The translations under genes and the position numbers were made by a program. Positions 1-7,280 of a stretch of 13,381 nucleotides of DNA are shown here, one piece after another; the first letter of the stretch is position 1; every line of letters starts with the position of its first letter. The stretch is taken from positions 1 to 13,381 of the forward strand of contig JAHWYA010000011.1 in assembly GCA_020028115.1 (NCBI GenBank), written 5' to 3'. Under the pieces are notes generated by a model, which worked only from the letters and a program-made list of their open reading frames with translations, was not told the DNA's origin and made no database searches. This DNA is from Anaeromyxobacter sp. (GTDB lineage Bacteria > Myxococcota > Myxococcia > Myxococcales > Anaeromyxobacteraceae).

Positions 1-132
1 CCCGACCCGGCCCGAGCCGTCGTCGTACGTCCCGACGGCCGCACGAAGGACGTGCGGCTCGGGCGCGGTCTGCGCGCCGCCGCTGCAGCCGAGCACGGCC
101 GCGAGCCATGCGATCCGGACGATCGTCTTCAG
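1..132 (-). CDS. Putative lipoprotein, N-terminal fragment (runs off left edge)
   Basis: A minus-strand frame of 44 codons stays open to the first base of the window. It starts Leu-Lys-Thr-Ile-Val-Arg, continues with a short hydrophobic core (IAWLAAVL), and then has the lipobox AVLGC, so Cys16 would be lipidated after signal peptidase II cleavage. The mature part begins SGGAQTAPEP, a typical flexible linker. No ATG, GTG or TTG lies between the upstream in-frame stop and the signal peptide. The only suitable initiator is a CTG at 130-132, preceded by a G-rich stretch that could act as a ribosome binding site. A TTGACG at 222-227 is a possible -35 element but has no good -10. Function is unknown. 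The signal peptide pattern is clear; the start codon and the reality of the gene are moderately uncertain. Confidence 0.5.
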   Translation of the reverse strand, partial: MKTIVRIAWLAAVLGCSGGAQTAPEPHVLRAAVGTYDDGSGRVG

Positions 133-241
133 TGCGCCCCCGCCACCGGCATGTCCGGAGGCGCGCGTCGCGCCGCCTCACGTGCCGATGAGGTGGCAAC
201 CTCAGCGGGTCATACCGAGCGCGTCAAGGACTGTTTGTGAA

Positions 242-1072
242 TCAACCGAAATCACTGGAAGTGTTCATGTGCCGCAGCACGTCGACGACGGGGTTTGCGC
301 CGGGTACGTGATCTGGGTGGCGTGTCAGGCGATGTGCGTGTGCACCGTGAGCGCAGCCGCGAGGTGACTGACGGCGCAGACCGACAGGCGAGACCCTCTC
401 TGGATGTCCCCAGGATCTCGGCGTCACTGGTGGTCGTGGACTCTGCGAGGTGCGCGACGCGATTCTCCCATGCGCGGACCGTCGCCGCGGGCGCCCGCTC
501 ACGGCCCCCCCGAGCGGTCCCAATTTCTCGCCGGTCCGATGAAGGGCGTACCTGCCGGTCGCGGGGTCGAAGCGGAACGTGGCGTCGCGGTAGCGGTCGC
601 GTCCGAGGACCACGTCGGGGAAGACGAGGTCGGGGACGTTCCGGCCCTTCACCTTCCTCAGCCGCCACCTGGGCCTCGGCACGTCCTCCTCTCCGGGGTC
701 CGACTCGGTCCACACGACGAAGCTCGTGGTCAGCGCCTTCACGAACGACGGACCAGCGCGCTGGATGAGCACCATCGGCTGGTAGCTGGACTCGTCCTCG
801 TACTTGACGATCACGTCCTCGAGCCCGTCGCCGTCGAGATCCGCGAACTCGACGGCCATTCCAGACACGTCCGTCGTCGTGGACTCCCGGAACGCACCCT
901 TCTTCTTTCGCGTGTCGACCGTGACGGAGACCTTGTAGCCGTCCTTCACGGAGTACGACACGACGAGGTTGCCGTTGCGACTCACCGCGCGGCCGTCGAA
1001 CGTCTGGGCAGCCGCGCGCGCTGCGACGAGCGTCGTCGCGCCCACGATCGCGGCCACGAGCACCTGGCGCAT
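242..1072 (-). CDS. Secreted protein with DxDxDGxxD calcium-type loop; doubtful C-terminal tail
   Basis: I chose the ATG at 1072 because GGAGGT lies 3 nt upstream and the protein then opens with a signal peptide (MRQVLVAAIVGATTLVAARA, likely cleaved near AAA-Q). The frame is also open further upstream, but that part is Arg/Gly-rich and implausible. Residues 75-95 contain FADLDGDGLEDVIVKY, a DxDxDGxxD loop like those of FG-GAP/VCBS, EF-hand-like and dockerin-type modules. The following segment resembles secreted proteins that report a computed value (LVFPDVVLGRDRYRDATFRFDPATGRYAL). After about residue 183 (below about position 521) the translation becomes Arg/Pro/Ser/His-rich with no recognisable structure, so the true protein may end near there. 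The gene seems to stand alone, downstream of the korAB terminator-like hairpin. I do not recognise the family; an extracytoplasmic location is the main supported inference. Confidence 0.6.
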   Translation of the reverse strand: MRQVLVAAIVGATTLVAARAAAQTFDGRAVSRNGNLVVSYSVKDGYKVSVTVDTRKKKGAFRESTTTDVSGMAVEFADLDGDGLEDVIVKYEDESSYQPMVLIQRAGPSFVKALTTSFVVWTESDPGEEDVPRPRWRLRKVKGRNVPDLVFPDVVLGRDRYRDATFRFDPATGRYALHRTGEKLGPLGGAVSGRPRRRSAHGRIASRTSQSPRPPVTPRSWGHPERVSPVGLRRQSPRGCAHGAHAHRLTRHPDHVPGANPVVDVLRHMNTSSDFG

Positions 1073-1158
1073 GCGACCTCCGGATCGGGCCGGGCCCCTC
1101 CCCGTCCCCGGGATCCACCTTCGCACGGCCGCCCGCTCCGGGCGTCACCAAACGCGAA

Positions 1159-1186
1159 GCCCCTTCCCCGCGGACGGGAAAGGGGC
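1159..1186 (-). terminator. Terminator-like hairpin downstream of korAB
   Basis: An 11-bp stem with one mismatch (1159-1169 pairing with 1176-1186) and a 6-nt loop. Read on the minus strand it is followed by TTCGCGTTT, a broken T tract. It lies about 140-180 nt past the korB stop and before the next minus-strand gene, so it could end the korAB transcript. The T tract is weak, and the hairpin could instead be another dispersed palindrome. Confidence 0.4.
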
Positions 1187-1228
1187 CCACGAATGCCGAG
1201 AGACTTCCGGTGGATCTTTCTCAACCCC

Positions 1229-1312
1229 CGAGCGCAGGCGCGGCCGGACGAGGCCGAGCCGGAGCGAGCGCCGGGGGTGTAGGGGGGTCCCGAGCCCCGC
1301 GCCTTCAGGCGC
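1229..1312 (+). repeat. Diverged copy of two-hairpin dispersed repeat
   Basis: The start (CGAGCGCAGG, then a GGCC/GGCC inverted repeat, then CGGAGCGAGCG and a G-run) aligns with the first half of the element at 7707-7799. The second half has drifted but still holds a hairpin, GCGCC-TTCA-GGCGC, at 1299-1312. It sits just beyond the 3' end of korB. It is more diverged than the other two copies, so membership is likely but less certain. Confidence 0.5.
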
Positions 1313-1368
1313 AGGGAGAGGGCCGCCCTACTTGATCGTCCAGGTGTCCCCGGAGGCGAGGAGCTTCT

Positions 1369-2370
1369 TCACGTCGACCTCGCCCTTTTCGCCTTGCCGA
1401 TGATCTCCCAGGTGATCTCGTCGGCGGTCGCCTTGCGCACGTCGCGGAAGACGCCGATCGGCGTCGGGAAGCCCGCCTTCTCGGACAGGTTCGCGAGCAT
1501 GAACGCGATGGTCGGATCGGCCCGGTGCGCGTCGTGCACGAGGACGTCCGCCTCGGTCACGCCGTCCTGCCCGATCGTCACGACCTCGAGCTCCGCGCTC
1601 TTCGCGTTGAAGCGGATCCCCTTCTTGTTGTCCTTGCCGAAGAGGAGCGGCTTGCCGTGCTCCATGCGGAGCTGCGCGTCCGCCTTCGTCGCCTTCTCGG
1701 TGATGAAGGTGTACGCGCCGTCGTTGAACACCGGGCAGTTCTGGAACACCTCGACGAACACGCTGCCCTTGTGCTCCGCCGCGGCCTTGATGACGCCGCC
1801 CATGTGCGCGCCCTCGACGTCGATGGTGCGCGCCACGAAGGTGGCGCCCGCGCCGAGCGCGAGGGCCGGCGGGTTGAACGGGTAGTCCGGCGAGCCGTGC
1901 GGCGTCGTCTTCGTCTTCTTGTAGAGCTCGGAGGTCGGCGAGACCTGGCCCTTCGTGAGCCCGTAGATGCGGTTGTTGAACATCAGGAGCTTCAGGTCGA
2001 GGTTCCGCCGCATCGCGTGGATGAAGTGGTTCCCGCCGATCGCGAGCGCGTCGCCGTCGCCCGTGACGATCCAGACCATCAGCTCGGGGCGGGACACCTT
2101 GATGCCCGAGGCGAAGGACGGCGCGCGGCCGTGGAGCGTGTGCATCCCGTAGTTGTTCATGTAGTACGGGAAGCGCGACGAGCAGCCGATGCCGGAGACG
2201 AAGACGATGTTCTCGCGCTTCACCCCGACGCTCGGCAGCGTCTTCTGCACCTGGTTGATGATCGAGAAGTCGCCGCAGCCGGGGCACCAGCGCGGGTCGA
2301 TCCCCGACTCGAAGTCCTTCTTCGTGTAGACCGGCAGGGCGGTGTTCACGGTCTGACCGTTCGTGCTCAT
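1369..2370 (-). CDS. korB: 2-oxoacid:ferredoxin oxidoreductase, beta subunit (3' end frameshifted)
   Basis: This is the thiamine-diphosphate (TPP) subunit of a 2-oxoacid:ferredoxin oxidoreductase (2-oxoglutarate or related), which forms acyl-CoA and CO2 and reduces ferredoxin. WCPGCGD (28-34), GIGCSS (61-65) and NCPVFND (211-217) supply Cys29, Cys32, Cys63 and Cys212, the spacing of the [4Fe-4S] ligands in the two-subunit enzymes. GDGDALAIGGNH (104-115) with NNRIYGLTKGQ (132-142) is the TPP/Mg2+ motif. It lies 24 nt downstream of korA; the ATG at 2370 is preceded by AAGGA. The frame ends KAKRARST at 1369, but the neighbouring frame continues with a KorB-like tail (KGEVDVKKLL, then SGDTWTIK) to a TAG at 1328-1330. 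Adding one A to the four-A run (1386-1389 on the plus strand as T) joins the two into a protein of about 347 aa. The choice between 2-oxoglutarate and another 2-oxoacid as substrate cannot be made from sequence. Confidence 0.93.
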   Translation of the reverse strand: MSTNGQTVNTALPVYTKKDFESGIDPRWCPGCGDFSIINQVQKTLPSVGVKRENIVFVSGIGCSSRFPYYMNNYGMHTLHGRAPSFASGIKVSRPELMVWIVTGDGDALAIGGNHFIHAMRRNLDLKLLMFNNRIYGLTKGQVSPTSELYKKTKTTPHGSPDYPFNPPALALGAGATFVARTIDVEGAHMGGVIKAAAEHKGSVFVEVFQNCPVFNDGAYTFITEKATKADAQLRMEHGKPLLFGKDNKKGIRFNAKSAELEVVTIGQDGVTEADVLVHDAHRADPTIAFMLANLSEKAGFPTPIGVFRDVRKATADEITWEIIGKAKRARST

Positions 2371-2394
2371 GTTCGTTCTCGTCCTTTCCGGTTC

Positions 2395-4251
2395 CTAGAG
2401 GAGCTCGACGACCTTGGCCGCGAGCTCGGTGATCTTGAGGGGCTTGCCGTTGATCCGGTTGAACTGGAGCGGATCGAGGCCGGGGAAGGTCGACCTGAGG
2501 TAGGTCGCGAGCTGCCCGTCGTTCACCTCGGGCACGAGCACCTTCTTGAAGCCCTTCAGCACGGCGCCCAGGTTCTTCGGGAGCGGGTTCAGCCAGCGCA
2601 GGTGGACGTGGCCCACCTTCCTGCCCTGGTTCACGAGCTCCTCCGCCGCGCCGCGCACGGCGCCGAAGGTGCCGCCCCAGGACAGGAGCAGGACGTCCCC
2701 GCTCTTCTGGCCGAAGACCTCGGCGTCCGGGACGTCCTCGACGACGTTGCGGATCTTCTGGGCGCGGGTCTTCACCATCTTCTCGTGGTTCCCGCCGTCG
2801 TACGAGACCATGCCGGTCATCGAGTCCTTCTCGAGGCCGCCGATGCGGTGCTCGAGCCCGGGCGTGCCCGGGACCGCCCACGGACGGATGAGCTTCGCGT
2901 CGCGCAGGTACGGCATGTACTGGCCGTCGTGGTTCGGCGTCGTCTGGTACTTCGGCTCGACCTTCGCGAGGTCCTTCGGGTCCGGGATCCGGAACGGCTC
3001 GGAGCCGTTCGCGAGGTAGCCGTCGGTGAGGAGGATGACGGGGGTCATCCACTTCACCGCGATCTTCATCGCCTCGATGGCCGCGTAGAAGCAGTCCGCC
3101 GGGCTCTGCGCCGCGAGCACGGGCAGCGGCGCCTCGCCGTGGCGCCCGTAGAGCGCCATGAGGAGGTCGGCCTGCTCGGTCTTCGTCGGCATGCCCGTCG
3201 ACGGGCCGCCGCGCTGGACGTTCACGACGACGAGCGGGAGCTCGGCGATCACCGCGAGGCCGAGCATCTCGGTCTTGAGCGCGAGGCCGGGGCCCGAGGT
3301 GGTCGTCACCGCGAGCGCGCCGGCGAAGGACGCGCCGATCGCGGAGCCGATGCCCGCGATCTCGTCCTCGGCCTGGTACGTCACGACGCCGTGCTCCTTG
3401 AAGTACGACATCTCCTGGAGGATCTCGGTCGCCGGCGTGATCGGGTAGCTGCCGAGGAACACCTGGCGGCCGGTCGTCTTCGCCACCGTGGCGAAGCCGA
3501 GCGCGGTCGCGAAGTTCCCGGTCACGTTCCGGTAGGTGCCGGGCGGGAGCTTCGAGGCGGGCACCTCGTAGCGCGCGAAGAAGATCTCCGAGGTCTCACC
3601 GAACGCGTGCCCGGCGCGGAACACCTTCTGGTTCGCGTCCGCCATCTCCGGCTTCTTCGCGAACTTCTTCGCGATGGACTCGATCTGCGGGTCCGCCGGC
3701 CGGCTGTAGAGCCAGTACATGAGGCCGAGCGCGAAGTAGTTCTTGCAGCGCGCGATCTCCTTGTTCGACAGGCCCGAGCCCGCGAGCGCGGTCTCGGTGA
3801 GCTTGTTCATGTCGACGTTGAAGATCTTGTAGTTCTGCTTCAGCGCGGCGTCGTCGAGCGGGTTCGACTTGTAGCCCGCCTTCTCGAGGTTCGACTCGGT
3901 GAACGCGCCGCCGTTGACGATGAGCATGCCGCCCGTCTTGAGGTCCGGGAGGTTCGTCTTGAGCGCGGCGGGGTTCATCGCGACGAGCACGTCCGGCGCG
4001 TCGCCCGGCGTGTGGATCTCGCGGGAACCGAAGTTCACCTGGTAGCCCGAGACGCCGGCGAGGGAGCCGGCGGGCGCGCGGATCTCGGCGGGGTAGTCCG
4101 GGAACGTCGCGAGATCGGCGCCGGCGATCGCGTTCGCCTTCGTGAACTCGGTGCCGGTGAGCTGCATCCCGTCGCCGGAGTCGCCGACGAAGCGGATGGT
4201 GACGGTTTCGACCTGGACCTTGCTCTTCGTCGCGGATGCTTGCGTGGACAT
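2395..4251 (-). CDS. korA: 2-oxoacid:ferredoxin oxidoreductase, fused gamma-alpha subunit
   Basis: A 618-aa cytoplasmic protein that is the fused gamma-alpha chain of a KorAB/OFOR enzyme and partners KorB. The gamma domain (about 15-200) opens with RFVGDSGDGMQLTG (20-33), the family signature. The alpha part carries YPITP (269-273), whose Thr lies near the thiamine cofactor, QAEDEIAGIG (293-302), TTSGPG (317-322) and QRGGPSTGMPTKTEQ (346-360). The open frame extends about 180 codons further upstream, but that part is unlike the family, so I start at the ATG at 4251, where the protein begins MSTQASATKSK; AAGGAG lies about 11 nt upstream. First gene of a two-gene operon with korB. No separate ferredoxin-like delta subunit is adjacent, which fits the two-subunit type. 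A candidate promoter lies at 4313-4341. Confidence 0.95.
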   Translation of the reverse strand: MSTQASATKSKVQVETVTIRFVGDSGDGMQLTGTEFTKANAIAGADLATFPDYPAEIRAPAGSLAGVSGYQVNFGSREIHTPGDAPDVLVAMNPAALKTNLPDLKTGGMLIVNGGAFTESNLEKAGYKSNPLDDAALKQNYKIFNVDMNKLTETALAGSGLSNKEIARCKNYFALGLMYWLYSRPADPQIESIAKKFAKKPEMADANQKVFRAGHAFGETSEIFFARYEVPASKLPPGTYRNVTGNFATALGFATVAKTTGRQVFLGSYPITPATEILQEMSYFKEHGVVTYQAEDEIAGIGSAIGASFAGALAVTTTSGPGLALKTEMLGLAVIAELPLVVVNVQRGGPSTGMPTKTEQADLLMALYGRHGEAPLPVLAAQSPADCFYAAIEAMKIAVKWMTPVILLTDGYLANGSEPFRIPDPKDLAKVEPKYQTTPNHDGQYMPYLRDAKLIRPWAVPGTPGLEHRIGGLEKDSMTGMVSYDGGNHEKMVKTRAQKIRNVVEDVPDAEVFGQKSGDVLLLSWGGTFGAVRGAAEELVNQGRKVGHVHLRWLNPLPKNLGAVLKGFKKVLVPEVNDGQLATYLRSTFPGLDPLQFNRINGKPLKITELAAKVVELL

Positions 4252-4312
4252 GCGCCCTGCGTCTCCTTGAGGGTGGCGGTGCGGTTCCCGACGTCGCCGG
4301 AAAGGGGCCTGC

Positions 4313-4341
4313 TGTATGCCTGATCGACCCCTGGAAGTCAA
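4313..4341 (-). promoter_or_regulatory. Candidate sigma-70-type promoter for korAB
   Basis: On the minus strand TTGACT (4336-4341) is separated by 17 nt from CATACA (4313-4318). This would start transcription near 4306 and leave a leader of about 55 nt before korA. The -35 is good, the -10 matches consensus at three of six positions. The surrounding 4252-4537 gap is less GC-rich than the genes and contains no coding signal that I can see. Confidence 0.35.
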
Positions 4342-4537
4342 GGCGGCGCCACGACCCAAGTACGCGGGATAACTAGGGTATCGGAGACCCACACCGTTCG
4401 AGATCACGTCCCGGATGGGCCGATCTGCACCCGTCGGAGGCAACGGCCGCACCCTCCGTTCGTGGTCCCGCTTGCTCAGGATCACGTGAGGTGGCGGAAG
4501 GTTAGCGCGGCACGGCACGCGCGCGCCGTCCCGCCCG

Positions 4538-5938
4538 TCAGCGCTCGGGGAAGATCTTCCCGGGGTTGAGGATGCCGAGGGGGTCGAAGACCGCCTTGAT
4601 GCGGCGCTCCAGGGCGACGACCTCGGCCCCCTGCTCGTACTCGAGGAAGTCCCGCTTCGCGAGGCCGACCCCGTGCTCGCCCGTGATGGTGCCGCCGAGG
4701 TCCACCGCGGCGCGGAGGATCTCCCCCACGGCGGCGTCGACCCGGGGGCGCTCCTCCGGGTGATCGAAGAGCACGTTGCAGTGGAGGTTCCCATCTCCGG
4801 CGTGGCCGTAGGTCGCGACCGTGAAGCCGTGGCGCACGCCGATCGCCTTCGCCGCGGCGACCATCTCGGGGATGCGCGACCGCGGCACGGCGACGTCCTC
4901 GGAGAGCTTGAGCGGGTGGAGCGTCTTCAGATTGACCGACAGGTAGCGGCGCGTCTCCCAGACGTCGCGGCGCTGCGCCTCTCCCTGCGCGACGACGACG
5001 TCCCCCGAGGCGTCCTCGCGGACGAGCTCGGCGGCGCGGACGAGCTCGGCGAAGACCTGCTCCTCGTCGTTCCCGTCGGTCTCGAGGATGAGGGCGGCGC
5101 CGGCGTCTGCGGGGAAGCGGTAGGGCGAGGTCTTCGCCGCGGCGGCGAGCGCGACGTCGTCCATGAGCTCGAGGCAGCGCGGGATGACGCCCGAGGTCAG
5201 GATGCGGGTGACCGCGCGCGCGGCGGCGTCGACCGACGCGAAGGCGACGAGCGCCGTCGCGACGTGGCGCGGCCGCGGCAGGAGCTTCACCATCACCTCG
5301 GTCACGATCCCGAGCGTCCCCTCGCTGCCGACGAGGAGGCCGGTGAGGTCGTAGCCCGCGACGCCCTTGATGGACCGGTGCCCGAGCCGGAGGATCTCGC
5401 CGGTCGGGACGACCACGGTGAGCCCGAGGACGTACTCGCGCGTGACGCCGTACTTGAGCGCGCGGGGCCCGCCGGCGTTCTCGGCGACGTTGCCGCCGAG
5501 GGTGCACAGCTCGAGCGAGTTGGGATCCGGCGGGTAGAAGAGGCCATGCCGCTCGACCTCCGCCTGCAGCGCGGCGAGGATGACGCCCGGCTCGACCCGC
5601 GCGACGAGGTCGCCCGGGCTCACCTCGAGGATCCGGTTCATCCGCTCGGTGGAGACCGCGATGCCCCCGCGCAGGGCCAGGCTTCCGCCCGACTTCCCGC
5701 TCCGCGCCGCGACCGGCACCACCGGCACGCGGTGCCTGCTCGCGATCGCGAACACGGTCCGCACGTCCTCGGCGGACTCGACGAGCACGGCCACGTCGGG
5801 CGGGAAGACTCCGAGGTCGGACTCGTCGCGGCCGTAGGCCTCGAGCTTCTCCGGGTCGCCGGAGACGAGCCGCTCCGGCGGGAAGGCACGGCGCACCTCG
5901 GCGAGGGCCGCCGCGGTCGCGGGAGCGGCGGTGGTCAC
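4538..5938 (-). CDS. glcD: FAD-linked oxidase, GlcD / D-lactate dehydrogenase family
   Basis: A 466-aa flavoprotein that oxidises a 2-hydroxy acid such as glycolate or D-lactate. The FAD-binding (PCMH-type) half contains PDVAVLVESAEDV (47-59), SGKSGGSLAL (80-89), LGGNVAENAGGPRALKYGV (147-165) and GSEGTLGIVTEV (204-215). The C-terminal half has HAGDGNLH (379-386), GEHGVG (420-425) and the family ending FDPLGILNPGKIFP. Length is normal for GlcD. The open frame continues upstream, but the GTG at 5938 begins the conserved region and overlaps the stop of the upstream dehydrogenase in a GTGA arrangement, so translation is probably coupled. No glcE, glcF or iron-sulfur partner is adjacent, so it may act alone or with an unlinked partner. 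Substrate cannot be assigned; D-lactate, glycolate and 2-hydroxyglutarate are all possible. Confidence 0.9.
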   Translation of the reverse strand: MTTAAPATAAALAEVRRAFPPERLVSGDPEKLEAYGRDESDLGVFPPDVAVLVESAEDVRTVFAIASRHRVPVVPVAARSGKSGGSLALRGGIAVSTERMNRILEVSPGDLVARVEPGVILAALQAEVERHGLFYPPDPNSLELCTLGGNVAENAGGPRALKYGVTREYVLGLTVVVPTGEILRLGHRSIKGVAGYDLTGLLVGSEGTLGIVTEVMVKLLPRPRHVATALVAFASVDAAARAVTRILTSGVIPRCLELMDDVALAAAAKTSPYRFPADAGAALILETDGNDEEQVFAELVRAAELVREDASGDVVVAQGEAQRRDVWETRRYLSVNLKTLHPLKLSEDVAVPRSRIPEMVAAAKAIGVRHGFTVATYGHAGDGNLHCNVLFDHPEERPRVDAAVGEILRAAVDLGGTITGEHGVGLAKRDFLEYEQGAEVVALERRIKAVFDPLGILNPGKIFPER

Positions 5939-6612
5939 CCGTGCACCTCCAGGTTCGCGCCGGTCACCGCGAAGGGGGCGTCGAGCGCCGCGAACACGAC
6001 GACCTTCGCGACGTCGTCCGGCGTCATCTCGGGCGCGAACGGCGTCCGGCGCAGCATCTCGGTGTCGACGCTCCCCGGCGAGACGCCGACGCAGACGACC
6101 CCGTGCGGCCGCAGCTCCTCCGCGAGGCACTTCGTGAGCCCGACGAGCCCCCACTTCGAGGCGTTGTAGGGGCTCGCCTCGGCGGTGCCGAGCGTCCCGG
6201 AGATCGACGTGACGTTGACGATCCGCCCCCGGCCGCGCGACTTCATCCCGGGGATCACCGCGCGCGCACACAGGAACGCGCCGGTGAGGTTCACGTCGAG
6301 GACCTCGCGGAACGCGGCCGCCGAGAGCTCCTCGGCGAGGCCGCGCACGAGGATGCCGGCGTCGTTCACGAGGACGTCCACCGGGCCGAGGGCCCGCTCG
6401 TGCTCGGCGACGAGGCGCCCGACGTCCTCCTCGCGCCGGACGTCGCCCTGCACCGCGAGCGCGGCGGTCCGCTCGGCGACGACGCGATCGAGCTCGGCGC
6501 GCGTGCGGGCGAACACCGTCACCGCCACTCCGCGGGCGGTCAGGCCACGCGCGACGGCGGCGCCGATCCCGCGCCCGCCACCGGTGACGATCGCGGTCCG
6601 CGGGGAGGTCAC
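5935..6612 (-). CDS. Short-chain dehydrogenase/reductase (SDR)
   Basis: A 225-aa classical SDR, a cytoplasmic NAD(P)-dependent oxidoreductase with a Rossmann fold. TGGGRGIG (10-17) binds the cofactor; an Arg after the second strand (FARTR, 34-38) favours NADP(H). NDAG (83-86) replaces the usual NNAG, Asn108 lies in DVNLTG, the catalytic Ser is in NVTSISG (133-139), and YNASK (149-153) is the Tyr/Lys pair. PGSVDTEM (179-186) and the ending TGANLEVHG are also typical. The GTG at 6612 is chosen because it starts the conserved domain and overlaps the folE stop by GTGA. At its other end it overlaps glcD in the same way. Substrate unknown; next to PTPS-like and FolE genes a pterin reductase of the sepiapterin reductase type is possible, but a general 3-oxoacyl or sugar reductase is equally allowed by the motifs. 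Confidence 0.93.
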   Translation of the reverse strand: MTSPRTAIVTGGGRGIGAAVARGLTARGVAVTVFARTRAELDRVVAERTAALAVQGDVRREEDVGRLVAEHERALGPVDVLVNDAGILVRGLAEELSAAAFREVLDVNLTGAFLCARAVIPGMKSRGRGRIVNVTSISGTLGTAEASPYNASKWGLVGLTKCLAEELRPHGVVCVGVSPGSVDTEMLRRTPFAPEMTPDDVAKVVVFAALDAPFAVTGANLEVHG

Positions 6613-7280
6613 GGGCGCCTCTTGCTCGCTGGACCTGGACCTGGACCTCGACCGCGCCACCGGCCTGGCCTCTCGCGCGCCACGAGCTCCTGGAACCTCC
6701 GGCGCGCCGGGCCGTCCTTCGCGAGGACGCCGGACCACGCCTCGGCGTGTGCGCGCGCGCGGGGGCGCTTCTCCCCGCGGACCGTCATGCAGAGCTGCTC
6801 CGCCTCGAGGACGCAGGCCGCGCCGCGCGCCCCGAGGTGGCGGACGAGCGCGTCGGCGACGTCGCGGGCGAGGTCCTCCTCGAGGACCAGCCGGTGCGCG
6901 AGCGCGTCCACGAGCTTCACGAGCTGGCCGAACCCGACGACCTTCGCCCCCGGGACGTAGGCGACGTGGGCGACGCCGCGCGACGGGAGGAGGTGGTGCG
7001 GGCAGACGGAGTGGTAGTCGATCCCGGTGACGGCGACGAGGTCGCGCCCGGTGCTCGGGAGCCCCTCGGCCAGGATCTCGGCGGGGTCGCGGCCGTAGCC
7101 GTCGACGAGGTCCTCGAGCCAGGCCTCCGCGACCCGGCGCGGCGTCTCGGCGAGGTCCCCGGAGCGGCGCACGCCGGGCGGGAGCCCGAGGGCGTCGAGG
7201 AAGCGGGCCATCGCGTCGGCCGCCGCCGCGGCGGACGGCGCCCGGCGCGCGGGACGCAGCGGCCGGGCGCTACCGGCCAC
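6609..7280 (-). CDS. folE: GTP cyclohydrolase I, divergent
   Basis: Converts GTP to 7,8-dihydroneopterin triphosphate, the entry step for folate, biopterin and queuosine precursors. The N-terminal helix has DLAETPRRVAEAW (42-54). The zinc site is SVCPHHLLP (91-99) with Cys93 and His96, plus Cys164 in CMTVRGEKR (164-172). AHVAYVPGAKVVGF (104-117) is the family beta strand. Unusual points: CPHH replaces the common CEHH, and the usual QVQERL segment reads VLEEDL (132-137), losing the Gln but keeping a Glu. Starts at a GTG that overlaps the 3' end of queD by 11 nt; an ATG at 7211 (residue 24) is an alternative. The C-terminal tail carries (Gly-Pro)3, encoded by three GGACCT hexamers at 6631-6648, and ends in a GTGA overlap with the SDR gene. 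The family call is firm; activity is inferred. Confidence 0.9.
   Translation of the reverse strand: MAGSARPLRPARRAPSAAAAADAMARFLDALGLPPGVRRSGDLAETPRRVAEAWLEDLVDGYGRDPAEILAEGLPSTGRDLVAVTGIDYHSVCPHHLLPSRGVAHVAYVPGAKVVGFGQLVKLVDALAHRLVLEEDLARDVADALVRHLGARGAACVLEAEQLCMTVRGEKRPRARAHAEAWSGVLAKDGPARRRFQELVARERPGRWRGRGPGPGPASKRRP

Noticed and set aside
1384..1392. Programmed -1 frameshift site in korB
   Set aside because: GCG-AAA-AGG does not fit a slippery heptamer that lets both tRNAs re-pair; a simple one-base indel explains the data better.
1525..4323. Very long plus-strand open frame (932 codons) across korAB
   Set aside because: It is the antisense shadow of korA and korB: Arg/Val/Leu/Glu/His-rich low-complexity translation caused by GC-rich codon bias, with no domain, while the minus strand encodes complete KorA and KorB.
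6631..6648. Three tandem GGACCT hexamers as a possible phase-variation tract
   Set aside because: The unit is six bases, so copy-number change would not shift frame; it only encodes Gly-Pro pairs in the folE tail.
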